Below are positions 53,635 to 63,783 of a stretch of DNA of 64,000 bases, one piece after another. The translations under genes and the position numbers were made by a program. Location of the stretch: positions 16,747-80,746 of the forward strand of contig JAFUBQ010000007.1 of assembly GCA_017460085.1 (NCBI GenBank), given 5' to 3'. The notes under the pieces are model-generated. The model worked only from the letters and a program-made list of their open reading frames with translations, was not told the DNA's origin and ran no database searches. Origin of the DNA: Alphaproteobacteria bacterium (lineage in GTDB: Bacteria; Pseudomonadota; Alphaproteobacteria; RF32; CAG-239). Position 1 is the first letter of the stretch. Each line of letters starts with the position of its first letter.

Positions 53635-56262
53635 ATGACTGTCAGTGTTAATCAAATCCGCAAAACATTTTTAGACTATTTTGCAAAACAGGGGCATAAG
53701 GTTGTGCCGTCATCATCACTGGTGCCGGATAACGACCCGACTTTAATGTTTACAAATTCCGGCATGGTGCAATTTAAAAACATTTTGGCCGGTAATGAAA
53801 CGCGGGATTATACACGAGCGACTACGGCACAAAAAAGCGTGCGCGCCGGCGGCAAACATAATGATTTGGATAGCGTTGGCTATGACGTGCGCCACCACAC
53901 GTTTTTTGAAATGCTCGGCAACTTTTCTTTCGGAGATTATTTTAAGGATTATGCCATTCCTTATGCTTGGGAACTGTTAACCAAAGAATTTGGTTTACCA
54001 AAGGAAAAATTGGCAGTTACGATTTATCATAATGATGATGAAGCGCACGATATATGGAAAAAGGTTTCCGGTTTGCCAGAAGACAGAATTATCCGCATAG
54101 CCACCAAAGATAACTTTTGGCAAATGGGTGACACCGGTCCTTGTGGTCCTTGCTCGGAAATTTTTTATGACCATGGACCGGAAGTTTGGGGAGGCCTGCC
54201 GGGAACACCTGAAGAAGACGGTGACAGATTTATTGAAATTTGGAACTTGGTGTTTGACCAGTTTGAAGATTTACCGGACGGTTCACGCATCAACTTAAAA
54301 CGCCCGTCTATTGATACCGGTATGGGTTTAGAGCGTATTGCTGCCATTTTGCAGGGTGTGCATTCCAACTTTGAAACCGATATGTTTCAACACCTAATTA
54401 AAGCAATTGCCGATATAGCAAATACGGACCCGAACGGGCCGTTGAAAGCCTCTCATAATGTGGTGGCAGACCATTTGCGCGCCATTTGCTTTTTGATTGC
54501 TGACGGAGTGTTGCCGTCTAATGAAGGGCGCGGCTATGTGTTGCGCCGAATTATGCGCCGTGCCATGCGTCATGCTTATTTATTGGGTGTGAAAGAACCG
54601 ATGATTTATAAACTGTTGCCGACACTGCAACAAGAAATGGGTGAGGCATATCCTGAGCTTTATGCACGAGAAAACCTCATTAGAGAAACAATTGCCATTG
54701 AAGAAGAACGTTTCGGGCGCACTTTAGATAAAGGTATGAAGCTGCTTGATGAAGAAGTGGTAAAACTTGGACAAGGCGCCAAACTTAGCGGTGAAACAGC
54801 TTTTAAACTTTATGATACCTATGGTTTTCCGCTTGATTTAACTCAAGATGCTCTTAAAAATAAAAATATTGAAGTTGATGTGGAAGGCTTTGATGCCTGC
54901 ATGGAAAAACAAAAAGCTGAAGCGCGTAAAAATTGGGCAGGTTCCGGCGATGAAGGTGTGGCAAAAGTTTGGTATGGCATTCAAGATAAATGCGGTGCAA
55001 CAGAATTTTTAGGCTATAGCACATTAAAAGCCGATGCTGAAATTACCGCCTTGGTGCAAGATGATAAAGAAGTTAATGAGGTTACAAGCGACCAATTTGA
55101 ACTGGTGGCTAATCAAACGCCTTTTTATGGCGAATGCGGCGGTCAAGTCGGTGATATCGGCACTATTAAAGGCAAAAACTTCAGTGCCGATGTGGTGGAC
55201 TGCAAACGCAAATTGAACGGCATTTTTGTGCATATTTGCGAATTAAAAAGCGGCACAGTTAAGGTTGGCGATGTGGCTAATTTAGCGGTTAACGGCGAAA
55301 ACAGAGCGCGCATTTGTGCCAACCACTCGGTAACCCACTTGGCGCATAAGGCTTTGAAACAGGTTTTGGGTGACCATGTGGCGCAAAAAGGCTCAATGGT
55401 TGAAGCTGAGCGTATGCGTTTTGATATTTCGCATCCAAAGCAAATTACGCCTGAACAACTGCGGGAAGTGGAGCGTATTGTTAATGAACAAATTCGCAAT
55501 GATTTAGATGTTTCCACCGTGATTATGAACAAAGATGAAGCAGTAAAAACAGGTGCAATGGCGCTGTTTGATGAAAAATATGCCGAAGATGTTCGGGTGG
55601 TGACAATGGGCGATGAAACTTGTCCGTTTTCACGCGAATTATGCGGCGGCACACACGTTAAACACACCGGTAATATTGGCTATTTCCATATTTTAAGCGA
55701 GTCGGCTGTGGCAGCCGGTGTGCGCCGTTTGGAATGTGTTACAGGTGTTGGTGCCGACGATTATGTGCATAATGTAGAAGATAAATTGCATCATGTTGCT
55801 GCAAGTTTGAAAACTAATGTTAATGATTTGGATAATCGTATTGCCGGACTTTTGGAAGAACGTAAAAAACTGGAAAATGAAATTTTCAATTTGAAAAAGA
55901 GCTTGGCTTCCGGCGGACAAAGTGCGCAAGACGAGGTTGAAAATGTTAATGGCGTTAAATTTGTGGGTAAATTGGTGCCGGATACGCATCCGAAAGAGTT
56001 AAAAGCTTTTGTTGATGACATTATGCAGCGCATTGGTTCCGGTGTGGTGGTGCTGTGTTCTGACAAAGATGGTAAGGCTTCGGTTGTGGTTGGGGTTAGT
56101 GATAATTTAACAGCTAAATATAATGCCGTGGAAATGGTGCGTGCGGCGGCACAAATTGTGGGCGGAAACGGTGGTGGCGGCCGACCGGATATGGCACAAG
56201 CCGGCGGAAGTGATATTGCTAAAATTAATGATGCTATTACGGCTGTAAAATCACTGATTTAG
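53635..56262 (+). CDS. alaS: Alanyl-tRNA synthetase
   Basis: 875 aa, full length. The class II core has Y-F-x-x-x-G-H, then [19 protein letters not shown] motif 2 and G-M-G-L-E-R motif 3. The editing domain has [11 protein letters not shown], and the zinc-like C-G-G-T-H-V. The C-terminal C-Ala domain ends [16 protein letters not shown]. It charges tRNA-Ala. The frame opens six codons upstream at a TTG; the ATG behind GGAAAG is used. Confidence 0.97.
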   Translation: MTVSVNQIRKTFLDYFAKQGHKVVPSSSLVPDNDPTLMFTNSGMVQFKNILAGNETRDYTRATTAQKSVRAGGKHNDLDSVGYDVRHHTFFEMLGNFSFGDYFKDYAIPYAWELLTKEFGLPKEKLAVTIYHNDDEAHDIWKKVSGLPEDRIIRIATKDNFWQMGDTGPCGPCSEIFYDHGPEVWGGLPGTPEEDGDRFIEIWNLVFDQFEDLPDGSRINLKRPSIDTGMGLERIAAILQGVHSNFETDMFQHLIKAIADIANTDPNGPLKASHNVVADHLRAICFLIADGVLPSNEGRGYVLRRIMRRAMRHAYLLGVKEPMIYKLLPTLQQEMGEAYPELYARENLIRETIAIEEERFGRTLDKGMKLLDEEVVKLGQGAKLSGETAFKLYDTYGFPLDLTQDALKNKNIEVDVEGFDACMEKQKAEARKNWAGSGDEGVAKVWYGIQDKCGATEFLGYSTLKADAEITALVQDDKEVNEVTSDQFELVANQTPFYGECGGQVGDIGTIKGKNFSADVVDCKRKLNGIFVHICELKSGTVKVGDVANLAVNGENRARICANHSVTHLAHKALKQVLGDHVAQKGSMVEAERMRFDISHPKQITPEQLREVERIVNEQIRNDLDVSTVIMNKDEAVKTGAMALFDEKYAEDVRVVTMGDETCPFSRELCGGTHVKHTGNIGYFHILSESAVAAGVRRLECVTGVGADDYVHNVEDKLHHVAASLKTNVNDLDNRIAGLLEERKKLENEIFNLKKSLASGGQSAQDEVENVNGVKFVGKLVPDTHPKELKAFVDDIMQRIGSGVVVLCSDKDGKASVVVGVSDNLTAKYNAVEMVRAAAQIVGGNGGGGRPDMAQAGGSDIAKINDAITAVKSLI

Positions 56263-56300
56263 TGAATATATCAAACAGACATACAACAAGAGGATTGGAA

Positions 56301-56951
56301 ATGAAAAAAATATTTTTGCTGCTATGTCTATTTATATGCGGCTGCGTTCAGGCTCCATATCAACTGAAAGTGGAAAACGACTTGGCTCAATATCATGGGC
56401 AAAGTGTTTATTTTCGTACCAATATGCGCAGTTCATATGCTATAGAAATTCGCCGTTTACTAAGCCGTAAATTTGGTGAACTCGGCTTAAAAACCGCAAC
56501 TTCAGCTGAAAATGCCGAATTAATTGCTATTTTTGATGTTGAAACATTTTATAAACAGGAAAATGCCTATAAAAACACGTCATATTTAAACACTGCCGAC
56601 GATTCTGTTTTGTTTACCGATGATGAAGAAGGAAATTCTCTTGGTTTTTCAGGTAATGCAAACTATATTCCGACTAAAAATCAAACGTGTTTCAGTTTGA
56701 ATGTTGGAGAAAAGGGAACATCTTTTGCTCAATATCGCTCTATGTTTTGCGCTTCTGAAATTATGGAAACTGAGCAAATGTTGCCGCTGATTATTGATGT
56801 TTATGAACAATATGCAACGTATCAATATATTAATGTAGGCATTCAGTGTTTTATTGCAAAAGATGGCAGCAGCGCTAATTGCGGAACTGCCAATAAGCAA
56901 AATTCGTTTGCCGGAGCCGCTTTAGTAGACCGATATATTGTTAATAACTAA
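56301..56951 (+). CDS. Lipoprotein of unknown function
   Basis: 216 aa. Lipoprotein signal with lipobox F-I-C-G-C. The mature part has alternating strands and several Cys late in the chain; no domain recognised. GAGG lies before the ATG, which is preferred to the longer frame that overlaps alaS by 1 bp. It is followed 27 bp later by the secreted MORN/ankyrin protein. An envelope role is inferred. Confidence 0.75.
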   Translation: MKKIFLLLCLFICGCVQAPYQLKVENDLAQYHGQSVYFRTNMRSSYAIEIRRLLSRKFGELGLKTATSAENAELIAIFDVETFYKQENAYKNTSYLNTADDSVLFTDDEEGNSLGFSGNANYIPTKNQTCFSLNVGEKGTSFAQYRSMFCASEIMETEQMLPLIIDVYEQYATYQYINVGIQCFIAKDGSSANCGTANKQNSFAGAALVDRYIVNN

Positions 56952-56978
56952 AACTGCTTTACATTCAAGGAGGAATAA

Positions 56979-59738
56979 ATGCTAAAGTTTTTTATAATTT
57001 ACGGATTTATTACATTTCTTTTTTCACCCTCTTTGAGTTTTGCTGAAGGAATACCTCTGTATCAGGCTGATGAATTGACTTTTAAGCAACAAAACGGCGT
57101 TGAAAGTGTATATAATAAAAAAGGGGAGCTTTTCAGCGGAGCTGTTGAATTAACCGATGCAGAAGGGCGCAAAATAACATATATATATAAAAACGGTCAA
57201 AAGAACGGTGTGGCAGCTTCAAAATTTAAAAATGAGCAAATTGAATTGGAAATTACATTTGCCGACGGCAAAAAGAATGGTGAAGAAATTATGTTCACCG
57301 AAAATGGAACGCCGAAATATCGCAAAACATATAAAAATAACCAGCTTAACGGTGAGTATATCATCTTTTATTCAAATGGGAAACCACAGCAAACAGGTAC
57401 ATATGTTGCCGATTTATTAGACGGAGAAGTTAGATATTTTGATAGCAATGGTAATATAGAACGCATAATTAACTATAAAAAAGGCGTAAAAGACGGCGCT
57501 GAAAAAATTATTATAAACAATATGCTAAGGGAAGAAAACATATATAAAAAAGGCAAACTAAACGGTATTAGCAAAAAATATAATGATAAATATTTAACTG
57601 ATGAAATTACATATCTAAACGGTGTTAAAGAAGGAAAACATACATCTTATGCTGCAGACAGAGGAAGACGCGAGGTAATGTATAAAAGTGATATGCGCGA
57701 GGGATTAAGTGCGGCATATTTTCCGAACCAAAAATTAGCTCAACAAACAAACTTCAGCCAAGATAAAAAAAACGGCCAAACCGAAAAATGGAATAAAGAA
57801 GGAATTTTGCGTTCTTCCGAAACTTATAAAAATAACCAATTACACGGCATCGGCCGCTATTTTGATGAACAAGGATATTTACAACTTGTTACTTACTATA
57901 TTAACGGCAACAAATTGGCGGAAGTAAATATTGAAAAAGATAAAGAGCTTGATAATATTTATAATGCGTATTTGAGAGGTGTTTTAAACGAATATAGTGC
58001 GCAAAAAAATTTGTGGTATAAAATTTTGTGGCTGGGATTAAATTTAGGGCAAAGCAATATTTTACAAGAATTAAAAGCTCAAATGCAAATGTATGGCGAA
58101 AAAATATCAGAATATGCTACCTATCAGCGTTCCAGTGGCAAGGCATATGAAGATGAAAACAGAGATTTATTTTTCGGCTTATCACCATTGGGCTATGCTG
58201 TCAGCATTGATGCACCGGTAGAAATTTTGCAAATATTTACCGAATCACCAAAACAATTAAATGAAAAAAATCCGCGTGGAACCACAATTTTAGAAGAAGC
58301 CATACGCATAAATAATCCGGAATTGTTGCATTATTTATTGCTAAAGGGAGCTGATATTAAGGCAAAAAATGCAAATATGCGCAATATTTTGTTCACAGCA
58401 ATTGAGGAAAACGCCGGAACAGATACTATTGCCGAATTGCTTAAGTCCGGAGCTGAAATAAACGCCATAGATAATGCTGGAAATTCACCGCTGCTTACAG
58501 CAATAAAAAAACATAATAAAGTCTATAGCAAAATATTGATAGAAAATGGTGCAGATGTTAATTTCAAAGCGCCAAACGGTGATAGTTTGTTGCAATTTGC
58601 CTACAAAAACAATGCTCCTGAAGAAATTTTGGATTTGTTAATTGAAAACGGCGCTGATGTTAATGCTAAAACAGCCAACGGAGAATTGCTTTTGATACTG
58701 GCACTCAAGGACAACAACATAGCATTGGTTAAAAAAATGCTGACTAAAGGTGCAAATATAAATAAAACAGATGCACAAGGAAACAGTGCCTTAAGCTATG
58801 TTTTACAGAAAAATGCAAATGAAGATGCCACAGAAATTATCTTGGAACAACCGCAAGATTTAGAGCATAACGTACCAAAGTTTGATGCAATGTTGTGGCA
58901 AATTTTGGCTGAGCAAAATCGGTTGCAAAAACTTAGTGAAATTTTAGCAAAAACAGATGTCACAAAACCGGATATTAACGGTGTGATTCCTCAAAACTTT
59001 TTATTGTCACAAAAAGATAATCCGAACTTAATTGATATAACCTTGCAATATGTACCGAATGTTTCTGACAAACTAATGTGGCAAACAGTGCAAAATCGCG
59101 ATGCAAAAACATTGCAAAAACTAATAGAAAAAGACGGCAATGTTGAGGCATATGACGAAAAAAATAAAACACTGCTTATAGCCGCAATTGAAAATGATGA
59201 TGTAGAAAGCGCCGAAGTTTTGCTGAAAAACGGTGCAAATATAAACGTTATGTTTTCTGACAATACACCTCTGGTAATATTAGATGGTAAGCAAACGCAA
59301 ATGACCGAATTATTATTGCTTAACGGTGCAGATGTAAATTATGTTAATTCGGCAGGACAAACAGTTTTAATGAATGCGGTAAAAAAATTAAATTTGGCTT
59401 TGGTCAACGCTGTTGCCAAACAAGATTTTATTAATTTGAAATCACGTGACAATGAGGGAAATTCTGCCATTCACTATTTAGCCCAAGCAGTAACACTTAA
59501 TAACTCCCTCCCCTCTGAAGAAATGCAAAATTCCGTGCGGCAAATTGCAACAAGGTTGATTGAAGCCGGTGCTGATATTAATGAACAGAATGCAAATGGT
59601 GAAACAGTGCTGATTTTGTTAGCAAAACAGCATACTCCGGAATCCATACAAATTATATCAGTGTTAGAAAGTATGGGCGCAAATGCCGATATTAAAGACC
59701 AATACGGACGCAAAGTATTAGATTATATAAAAAAATAG
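56979..59738 (+). CDS. Secreted MORN-2 and ankyrin repeat protein
   Basis: 919 aa. Signal peptide (1-22, ends S-F-A before E-G). About ten MORN-2-type repeats (Y-x-N-G-x-x-x-G) fill residues 50-325. They resemble the YwqK antitoxin-type repeats. Then an alpha-helical linker and about twelve ankyrin-like repeats (G-A-D-[IV]-N-[AK], L-L-x-A-I-x-x-x) fill residues 400-919. Both are contact domains without catalysis. Ankyrin repeats in host-associated bacteria may contact host or other bacterial proteins, which is inference. AGGAGG precedes the ATG. Confidence 0.88.
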   Translation: MLKFFIIYGFITFLFSPSLSFAEGIPLYQADELTFKQQNGVESVYNKKGELFSGAVELTDAEGRKITYIYKNGQKNGVAASKFKNEQIELEITFADGKKNGEEIMFTENGTPKYRKTYKNNQLNGEYIIFYSNGKPQQTGTYVADLLDGEVRYFDSNGNIERIINYKKGVKDGAEKIIINNMLREENIYKKGKLNGISKKYNDKYLTDEITYLNGVKEGKHTSYAADRGRREVMYKSDMREGLSAAYFPNQKLAQQTNFSQDKKNGQTEKWNKEGILRSSETYKNNQLHGIGRYFDEQGYLQLVTYYINGNKLAEVNIEKDKELDNIYNAYLRGVLNEYSAQKNLWYKILWLGLNLGQSNILQELKAQMQMYGEKISEYATYQRSSGKAYEDENRDLFFGLSPLGYAVSIDAPVEILQIFTESPKQLNEKNPRGTTILEEAIRINNPELLHYLLLKGADIKAKNANMRNILFTAIEENAGTDTIAELLKSGAEINAIDNAGNSPLLTAIKKHNKVYSKILIENGADVNFKAPNGDSLLQFAYKNNAPEEILDLLIENGADVNAKTANGELLLILALKDNNIALVKKMLTKGANINKTDAQGNSALSYVLQKNANEDATEIILEQPQDLEHNVPKFDAMLWQILAEQNRLQKLSEILAKTDVTKPDINGVIPQNFLLSQKDNPNLIDITLQYVPNVSDKLMWQTVQNRDAKTLQKLIEKDGNVEAYDEKNKTLLIAAIENDDVESAEVLLKNGANINVMFSDNTPLVILDGKQTQMTELLLLNGADVNYVNSAGQTVLMNAVKKLNLALVNAVAKQDFINLKSRDNEGNSAIHYLAQAVTLNNSLPSEEMQNSVRQIATRLIEAGADINEQNANGETVLILLAKQHTPESIQIISVLESMGANADIKDQYGRKVLDYIKK

Positions 59739-59746
59739 GATATAGT

Positions 59747-60385
59747 ATGATTGTTAAACAAGTTCCTTTAGACGGCATAATTAATACTAATGCTTACTTT
59801 TATATTGATGAACAAAGTAAACACGGGTTTTTGATTGATCCGGCAACAAATGCTGAAAAACTGGTAAATATGATATTTCAAAATGGTTGGACTATTGAAA
59901 AAATGCTGATAACCCACGGACATTTTGACCACATAGGAGCAGCAGAAAAACTTGGAAAAATATTTAATATTCCTTATTTTGCGCACACAAAATCTGCAGA
60001 ATATTTAACTGACGGCAATATGAACCTATCCGGCTATTTTGAGCAACCAATTGTGCTATCTGAAGCTAAATATCTTAACGAAGGCGATAAAATAAGATTA
60101 AATGCCAATCCGCAAATAGAGCTTGAAGTTATACATACTCCGGGACATACACAAGACGCGGTGATTTATTACGATTCTAAGCAAAACATAGCCTTTGTCG
60201 GAGATACAATTTTTAAAAACAGCATAGGCGCTACTCATTTTCCGGGTGGAAATCTGAAACAGCTTCTGCAAAGTATTAAAACTAAAATTTTAGCTCTGCC
60301 ACCGCAAACAATTTTATATTCCGGACATAGTGAACCGACAACTATTGCGGCTGAGAGCAAAAATTTTGCAAAAATGCATGTTTAG
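59747..60385 (+). CDS. Metallo-beta-lactamase-fold hydrolase
   Basis: 212 aa. Metal ligands in T-H-G-H-F-D-H-I-G (about residues 61-69), T-P-G-H-T (about 132), V-G-D-T-I-F and Y-S-G-H-S-E-P-T, typical of glyoxalase II-like MBL hydrolases. The short length lacks the glyoxalase II C-terminal helix domain, so a thioester or other hydrolase activity is only a guess. It starts 8 bp after the MORN/ankyrin gene. Confidence 0.87.
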   Translation: MIVKQVPLDGIINTNAYFYIDEQSKHGFLIDPATNAEKLVNMIFQNGWTIEKMLITHGHFDHIGAAEKLGKIFNIPYFAHTKSAEYLTDGNMNLSGYFEQPIVLSEAKYLNEGDKIRLNANPQIELEVIHTPGHTQDAVIYYDSKQNIAFVGDTIFKNSIGATHFPGGNLKQLLQSIKTKILALPPQTILYSGHSEPTTIAAESKNFAKMHV

Positions 60386-60407
60386 CATATGAAAATAAAA
60401 ATATATA

Positions 60408-60436
60408 TTGACAAATTTTACCAAAAATTATACATT
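60408..60436 (+). promoter_or_regulatory. Promoter of helical orphan gene 2
   Basis: TTGACA (60408-60413), 17-bp spacer, TACATT (60431-60436), 40 bp before the start codon. Confidence 0.65.
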
Positions 60437-60476
60437 TAATGCAATAAAAAATAATTATTAACTAAAAATATAGCGT

Positions 60477-61553
60477 ATGAACATTATTAAATTTTGGCGC
60501 TACATGTGCCTTGCATGGCTTGGTCAATTGAGCGAATCAGATGTTGAGAATTTGGTTTTGGTGATGGGTAATCTTAATTTCAGTCTGAAATATAGAGCGC
60601 GTTGCCAAAGAGTGTTTGCCGTATATTGCCGTCGCAACGTACCGTCTAAAGATTTGTTGCGCAAAATCTACGATGGTGTGGCTATGTACACTTATTTGGA
60701 AAACATCGGAAAACGCAGTCAGCCGCTGACTGATAAAGAACAGCAGTTAATTATAGGTCTTCCGGATTACTGCATCAACCATTTATCAAAGGCGCTTACC
60801 ACTGAGTATACAATAAAACTACTTCAGCGTGGTGATGAAGATGTGCTGATGGCTTACTTAGAAAAGTTTAAGCTATCTGTTGCGGCTGAGCGCTATTTAG
60901 CGACTATGGCAAGTTCTAATAACGATGCTTCGTGGCTGGCGGTGCACTATGTTACAGCCCATAATGGTGAAGTTTTCCAAAAGCCTGATGCTCAGCAATT
61001 TTTGTTTGAACTACCGCATTGCGAAAAAATTCAACAAGCAATTATTGAGTATAGCTCGATGGAAAATCCTCTGTTGCTCGATTCGAGCATTGAGCACCTG
61101 ATAACCAATGTTTCTAAAAGACAACTGCTTATGTTGTTCTTATCGCACAGCTATATTGCAAATCCTCAGCTCCTAGAGCTCCTAAAAAGTCGTGTGCAAA
61201 AAGATACGCAACTTTCGTCCTTGCTTAATATATCGGTTGAGCGAAAAAAACTTTTTGAAAAAACAAATAGTTCTCTTTGGAATGACGATGTTTCATCTAA
61301 TTTGGAAGCTATTGAAAGAGAGATTATTGCAACGCTTGATGCTGAAAAACAGCGCCAGTTGATAATGGAACAAATTGTGCCTAAGATGAAAGAAAACAAA
61401 ACATCACCGGCTATGGCTGCCTGGGTTGCATATACCTACCCGCATTTAGCGCAAATTGCGGCTGAAAATGTGCAACAATTTATTGGGCAGATTGAGGCTC
61501 AGATAGTCTTGACATCGGCGTATAACAACAATATACGCAATCAAACTATTTAA
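60477..61553 (+). CDS. Helical protein of unknown function, orphan family member 2
   Basis: 358 aa, soluble, all-helical by composition, no known domain. It is a paralogue of 7359-8426 with matching length, the L-T-D-K-E-Q-Q-L-I-I and S-P-A-M-A-A-W-V-A-Y-T-Y-P signatures, and its own promoter and terminator. Helices recall HEAT-like repeats but this is not certain. No good ribosome binding site is visible before the ATG. Confidence 0.78.
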   Translation: MNIIKFWRYMCLAWLGQLSESDVENLVLVMGNLNFSLKYRARCQRVFAVYCRRNVPSKDLLRKIYDGVAMYTYLENIGKRSQPLTDKEQQLIIGLPDYCINHLSKALTTEYTIKLLQRGDEDVLMAYLEKFKLSVAAERYLATMASSNNDASWLAVHYVTAHNGEVFQKPDAQQFLFELPHCEKIQQAIIEYSSMENPLLLDSSIEHLITNVSKRQLLMLFLSHSYIANPQLLELLKSRVQKDTQLSSLLNISVERKKLFEKTNSSLWNDDVSSNLEAIEREIIATLDAEKQRQLIMEQIVPKMKENKTSPAMAAWVAYTYPHLAQIAAENVQQFIGQIEAQIVLTSAYNNNIRNQTI

Positions 61554-61557
61554 ATAT

Positions 61558-61592
61558 AAAAGCGAAACAGAAATGTTTCGCTTTTATATTTT
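61558..61592 (+). terminator. Terminator of helical orphan gene 2
   Basis: 12-bp stem AAAAGCGAAACA/TGTTTCGCTTTT with GAAA loop, followed by ATATTTTT. Confidence 0.85.
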
Positions 61593-61632
61593 TAAACTTG
61601 AACAGTTAGTAAATATAGTTTAAATTTTATAT

Positions 61633-62253
61633 ATGATAAAAAATTTTATTTTAATAAGTTTGATAATTGTTTTTTTTAATTTTCCGGCATCTGCTCGCCT
61701 GAAAATGGCTAGGCAAAGTGAAAAAAATTATAATATTTATATTCCGCATTTTAAAGTGCTACCTCGACATAATAGAATATATACTCCAGACCACTATAGC
61801 TGCAGTTTGCGCCGCAACTTAAACTATTGCGTTGACTTCAAGGGTAAAGCTCTTAACGGGCAAATTGTTATAACAGACGGCAGCAGCGTTGCTTACGAAA
61901 CTTTTAAAAACGGATATCAACATGGTGAAACACTGATTTATACTCTAGACGGAACTTTGGCTGAACGAACTACATATGTTAAAGGGCTGCTGAATGGTCC
62001 GGCAGCCGAATATTATCTGAACGGTAATGTGTGGCTGACAAAAAACTATAAAGACGGCGCTTTACACGGACGAGTGGAAGAATATGATATTAATGGCGGA
62101 TTAATCGGTAAAATGACTTATAAAAAAGGTTGGTTCAAAGACGGCTATTGTGTAAACGAAAATAGCGGAAAAACTATGTTTGAGCGTTTTAATGAGCGTA
62201 AATACAATAAAATTATTCCGTGCAGCGATAATCAAAACAATGAATTAATGTAA
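61633..62253 (+). CDS. Small secreted MORN-2 repeat protein
   Basis: 206 aa. Signal peptide (1-21, ends A-S-A). Residues 70-180 hold about four MORN-2 repeats, such as F-K-N-G-Y-Q-H-G-E-T, Y-V-K-G-L-L-N-G-P-A and Y-K-D-G-A-L-H-G-R-V. It is related to the N-terminal half of 56979-59738 and lacks ankyrin repeats. Ribosome binding site poor. Function unknown. Confidence 0.75.
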   Translation: MIKNFILISLIIVFFNFPASARLKMARQSEKNYNIYIPHFKVLPRHNRIYTPDHYSCSLRRNLNYCVDFKGKALNGQIVITDGSSVAYETFKNGYQHGETLIYTLDGTLAERTTYVKGLLNGPAAEYYLNGNVWLTKNYKDGALHGRVEEYDINGGLIGKMTYKKGWFKDGYCVNENSGKTMFERFNERKYNKIIPCSDNQNNELM

Positions 62254-62263
62254 TAAACATTCA

Positions 62264-62300
62264 CAAAAAAAGCCGCTACAACCAAACACATTGCAGCGGC
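62264..62300 (-). terminator. Terminator of the TPR gene
   Basis: Stem GCCGCTGCAA/TTGTAGCGGC followed by seven T on the minus strand. Confidence 0.8.
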
Positions 62301-62327
62301 ATATTGTTTTAATATGAACATATACTA

Positions 62328-63323
62328 TTAAGCTTCAGATACCGAATCGGTCCCGACCGTATCTTCAACCACTGTTGCACCGGTTCCGTCATCACCTTTC
62401 GGCATAATGTCTGGTAAAGTGCCAACAGCCTGCTTGCGTTTCAATTTATTTACAAATTTAATTGAACGTTGGGCATCCCACTTACGTTTACCTTCTTCAC
62501 TTTGATATATAATTTTGTAAACTTCAATTGCTTGGTCAAATTCCGAAAGCTTTGTTAAACAAGAGGCCAAACCGTCATATAGCTTGTGTGTATAGCGCCC
62601 ATTAACAACAGACTGAGCTTTTTTATAGCATTTCAAAGCATCTTTGAATTTGAACATTTTTTGATAAACATAACCAATACTTACCCACGCTTGCAAATCT
62701 TGACTATTTATGTTCAAAATTTTTGTAAAGCACTTCAATGCCGATTCGTTATCTCCCATCAATTGATAAGTAACCCCGATACCGTTCCATGCTTTAGTAT
62801 TATATTTATCACCGGATAAAACTTTTTTGAAAAAAGAGATAGAGCGGTCATATTGCTTTAATTTTTGCAAAGTAACAGCAATGCTTAACAAAGTCTGTGG
62901 ATGTTTAGGGTCAACTTTCATTGCTTCTTCCAAAACATCTAATGCCTCTTTATAAGAAAACATATGCTGCAAGGCAATTGCCTTACCGTTCAATGCTTCT
63001 AAAGATGTTTTATCATTGCTGAATGCCTCATCAAAACAAGCTATTGCTTCTTTATAAAGCCCCCGCATTGAAAGCGTAACACCTTTGTTATTTAATACTT
63101 CTACCGACTTTGGATTAATTGCTAGTGCTTGGTCAAAACAATTTACAGCATCAGTGTAGCGACTCATTTTTTGATACGCAAAACCTTGCGAATTTAGTGC
63201 TTTCCAAGCCCGCGGATTATCATTAATAACTTCGGCAAATTTGGATACGGCTTCTTCATAATGCCCGGCATCCAAAAGTTCTTGTCCTCTTTTATAGGAC
63301 GTATTTTCATTTAATTTAACCAT
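62328..63323 (-). CDS. Cytoplasmic TPR-repeat protein
   Basis: 331 aa. Seven to eight consecutive 34-residue TPRs (A-V-x-x-[FY]-x-x-A-L-x-x-[ND]-P-[KR]) fill residues 10-285, followed by a short basic then acidic tail. There is no signal peptide. TPR proteins scaffold complexes; partners unknown. GAGG precedes the ATG. Confidence 0.88.
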   Translation of the reverse strand: MVKLNENTSYKRGQELLDAGHYEEAVSKFAEVINDNPRAWKALNSQGFAYQKMSRYTDAVNCFDQALAINPKSVEVLNNKGVTLSMRGLYKEAIACFDEAFSNDKTSLEALNGKAIALQHMFSYKEALDVLEEAMKVDPKHPQTLLSIAVTLQKLKQYDRSISFFKKVLSGDKYNTKAWNGIGVTYQLMGDNESALKCFTKILNINSQDLQAWVSIGYVYQKMFKFKDALKCYKKAQSVVNGRYTHKLYDGLASCLTKLSEFDQAIEVYKIIYQSEEGKRKWDAQRSIKFVNKLKRKQAVGTLPDIMPKGDDGTGATVVEDTVGTDSVSEA

Positions 63324-63482
63324 ATTAACCTCTTTTCACAAAATAATTGTGACAACGGTAACATAAATTTTTTATTATGTCAAGTTTTTGCTATTAAGGT
63401 TTCTGCTAAAAATTTCGGCAATAATTTCCCGATTGTATACTTTATAATCGCTACATTGACTCACTGCAAAAAAATAACCTAA

Positions 63483-63766
63483 ATGAAAACAAAGAGTGAC
63501 TGCAACAACGTGTATAAAATAAAATTAATAAATCAGGGAAAACACCCTAACAACAGAAAAAAGTTGCGATGAATTACAGAAATAACGGAGAACGTGTAAA
63601 TACGAAGAAGGTTTTTTCCGCCATGTACAAAGTAAAATTAAAAAATCAAAAAAAACACTCTACCTCAAAAAAAATTGCGATTAGTAGAGTAAATACGAAG
63701 AGGGACTCCGACGACGTGTACAAAGTAAGTACACGAGGAGAAGCCCCTCAAGTAGTTATTCGCTAA
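63483..63766 (+). pseudogene. Degenerate, frameshifted repeat ORFs between the TPR gene and tuf
   Basis: Two overlapping small frames (63483-63572, 29 aa, and 63569-63766, 65 aa, ATGA overlap) encode repeats of the same peptide: V-Y-K-I-K-L-I-N-Q-G-K-H, then M-Y-K-V-K-L-K-N-Q-K-K-H, then V-Y-K-V-S-T-R. At the DNA level the units are 63495-63607, 63608-63700 and 63701-about 63737. A one-base indel separates the frames. No ribosome binding site is seen. It may be a decayed gene or a noncoding repeat cluster. The wider gap 63324-63482 shows nothing else. Confidence 0.4.
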
Positions 63767-63783
63767 GCGCGATTTCTCTAAAA

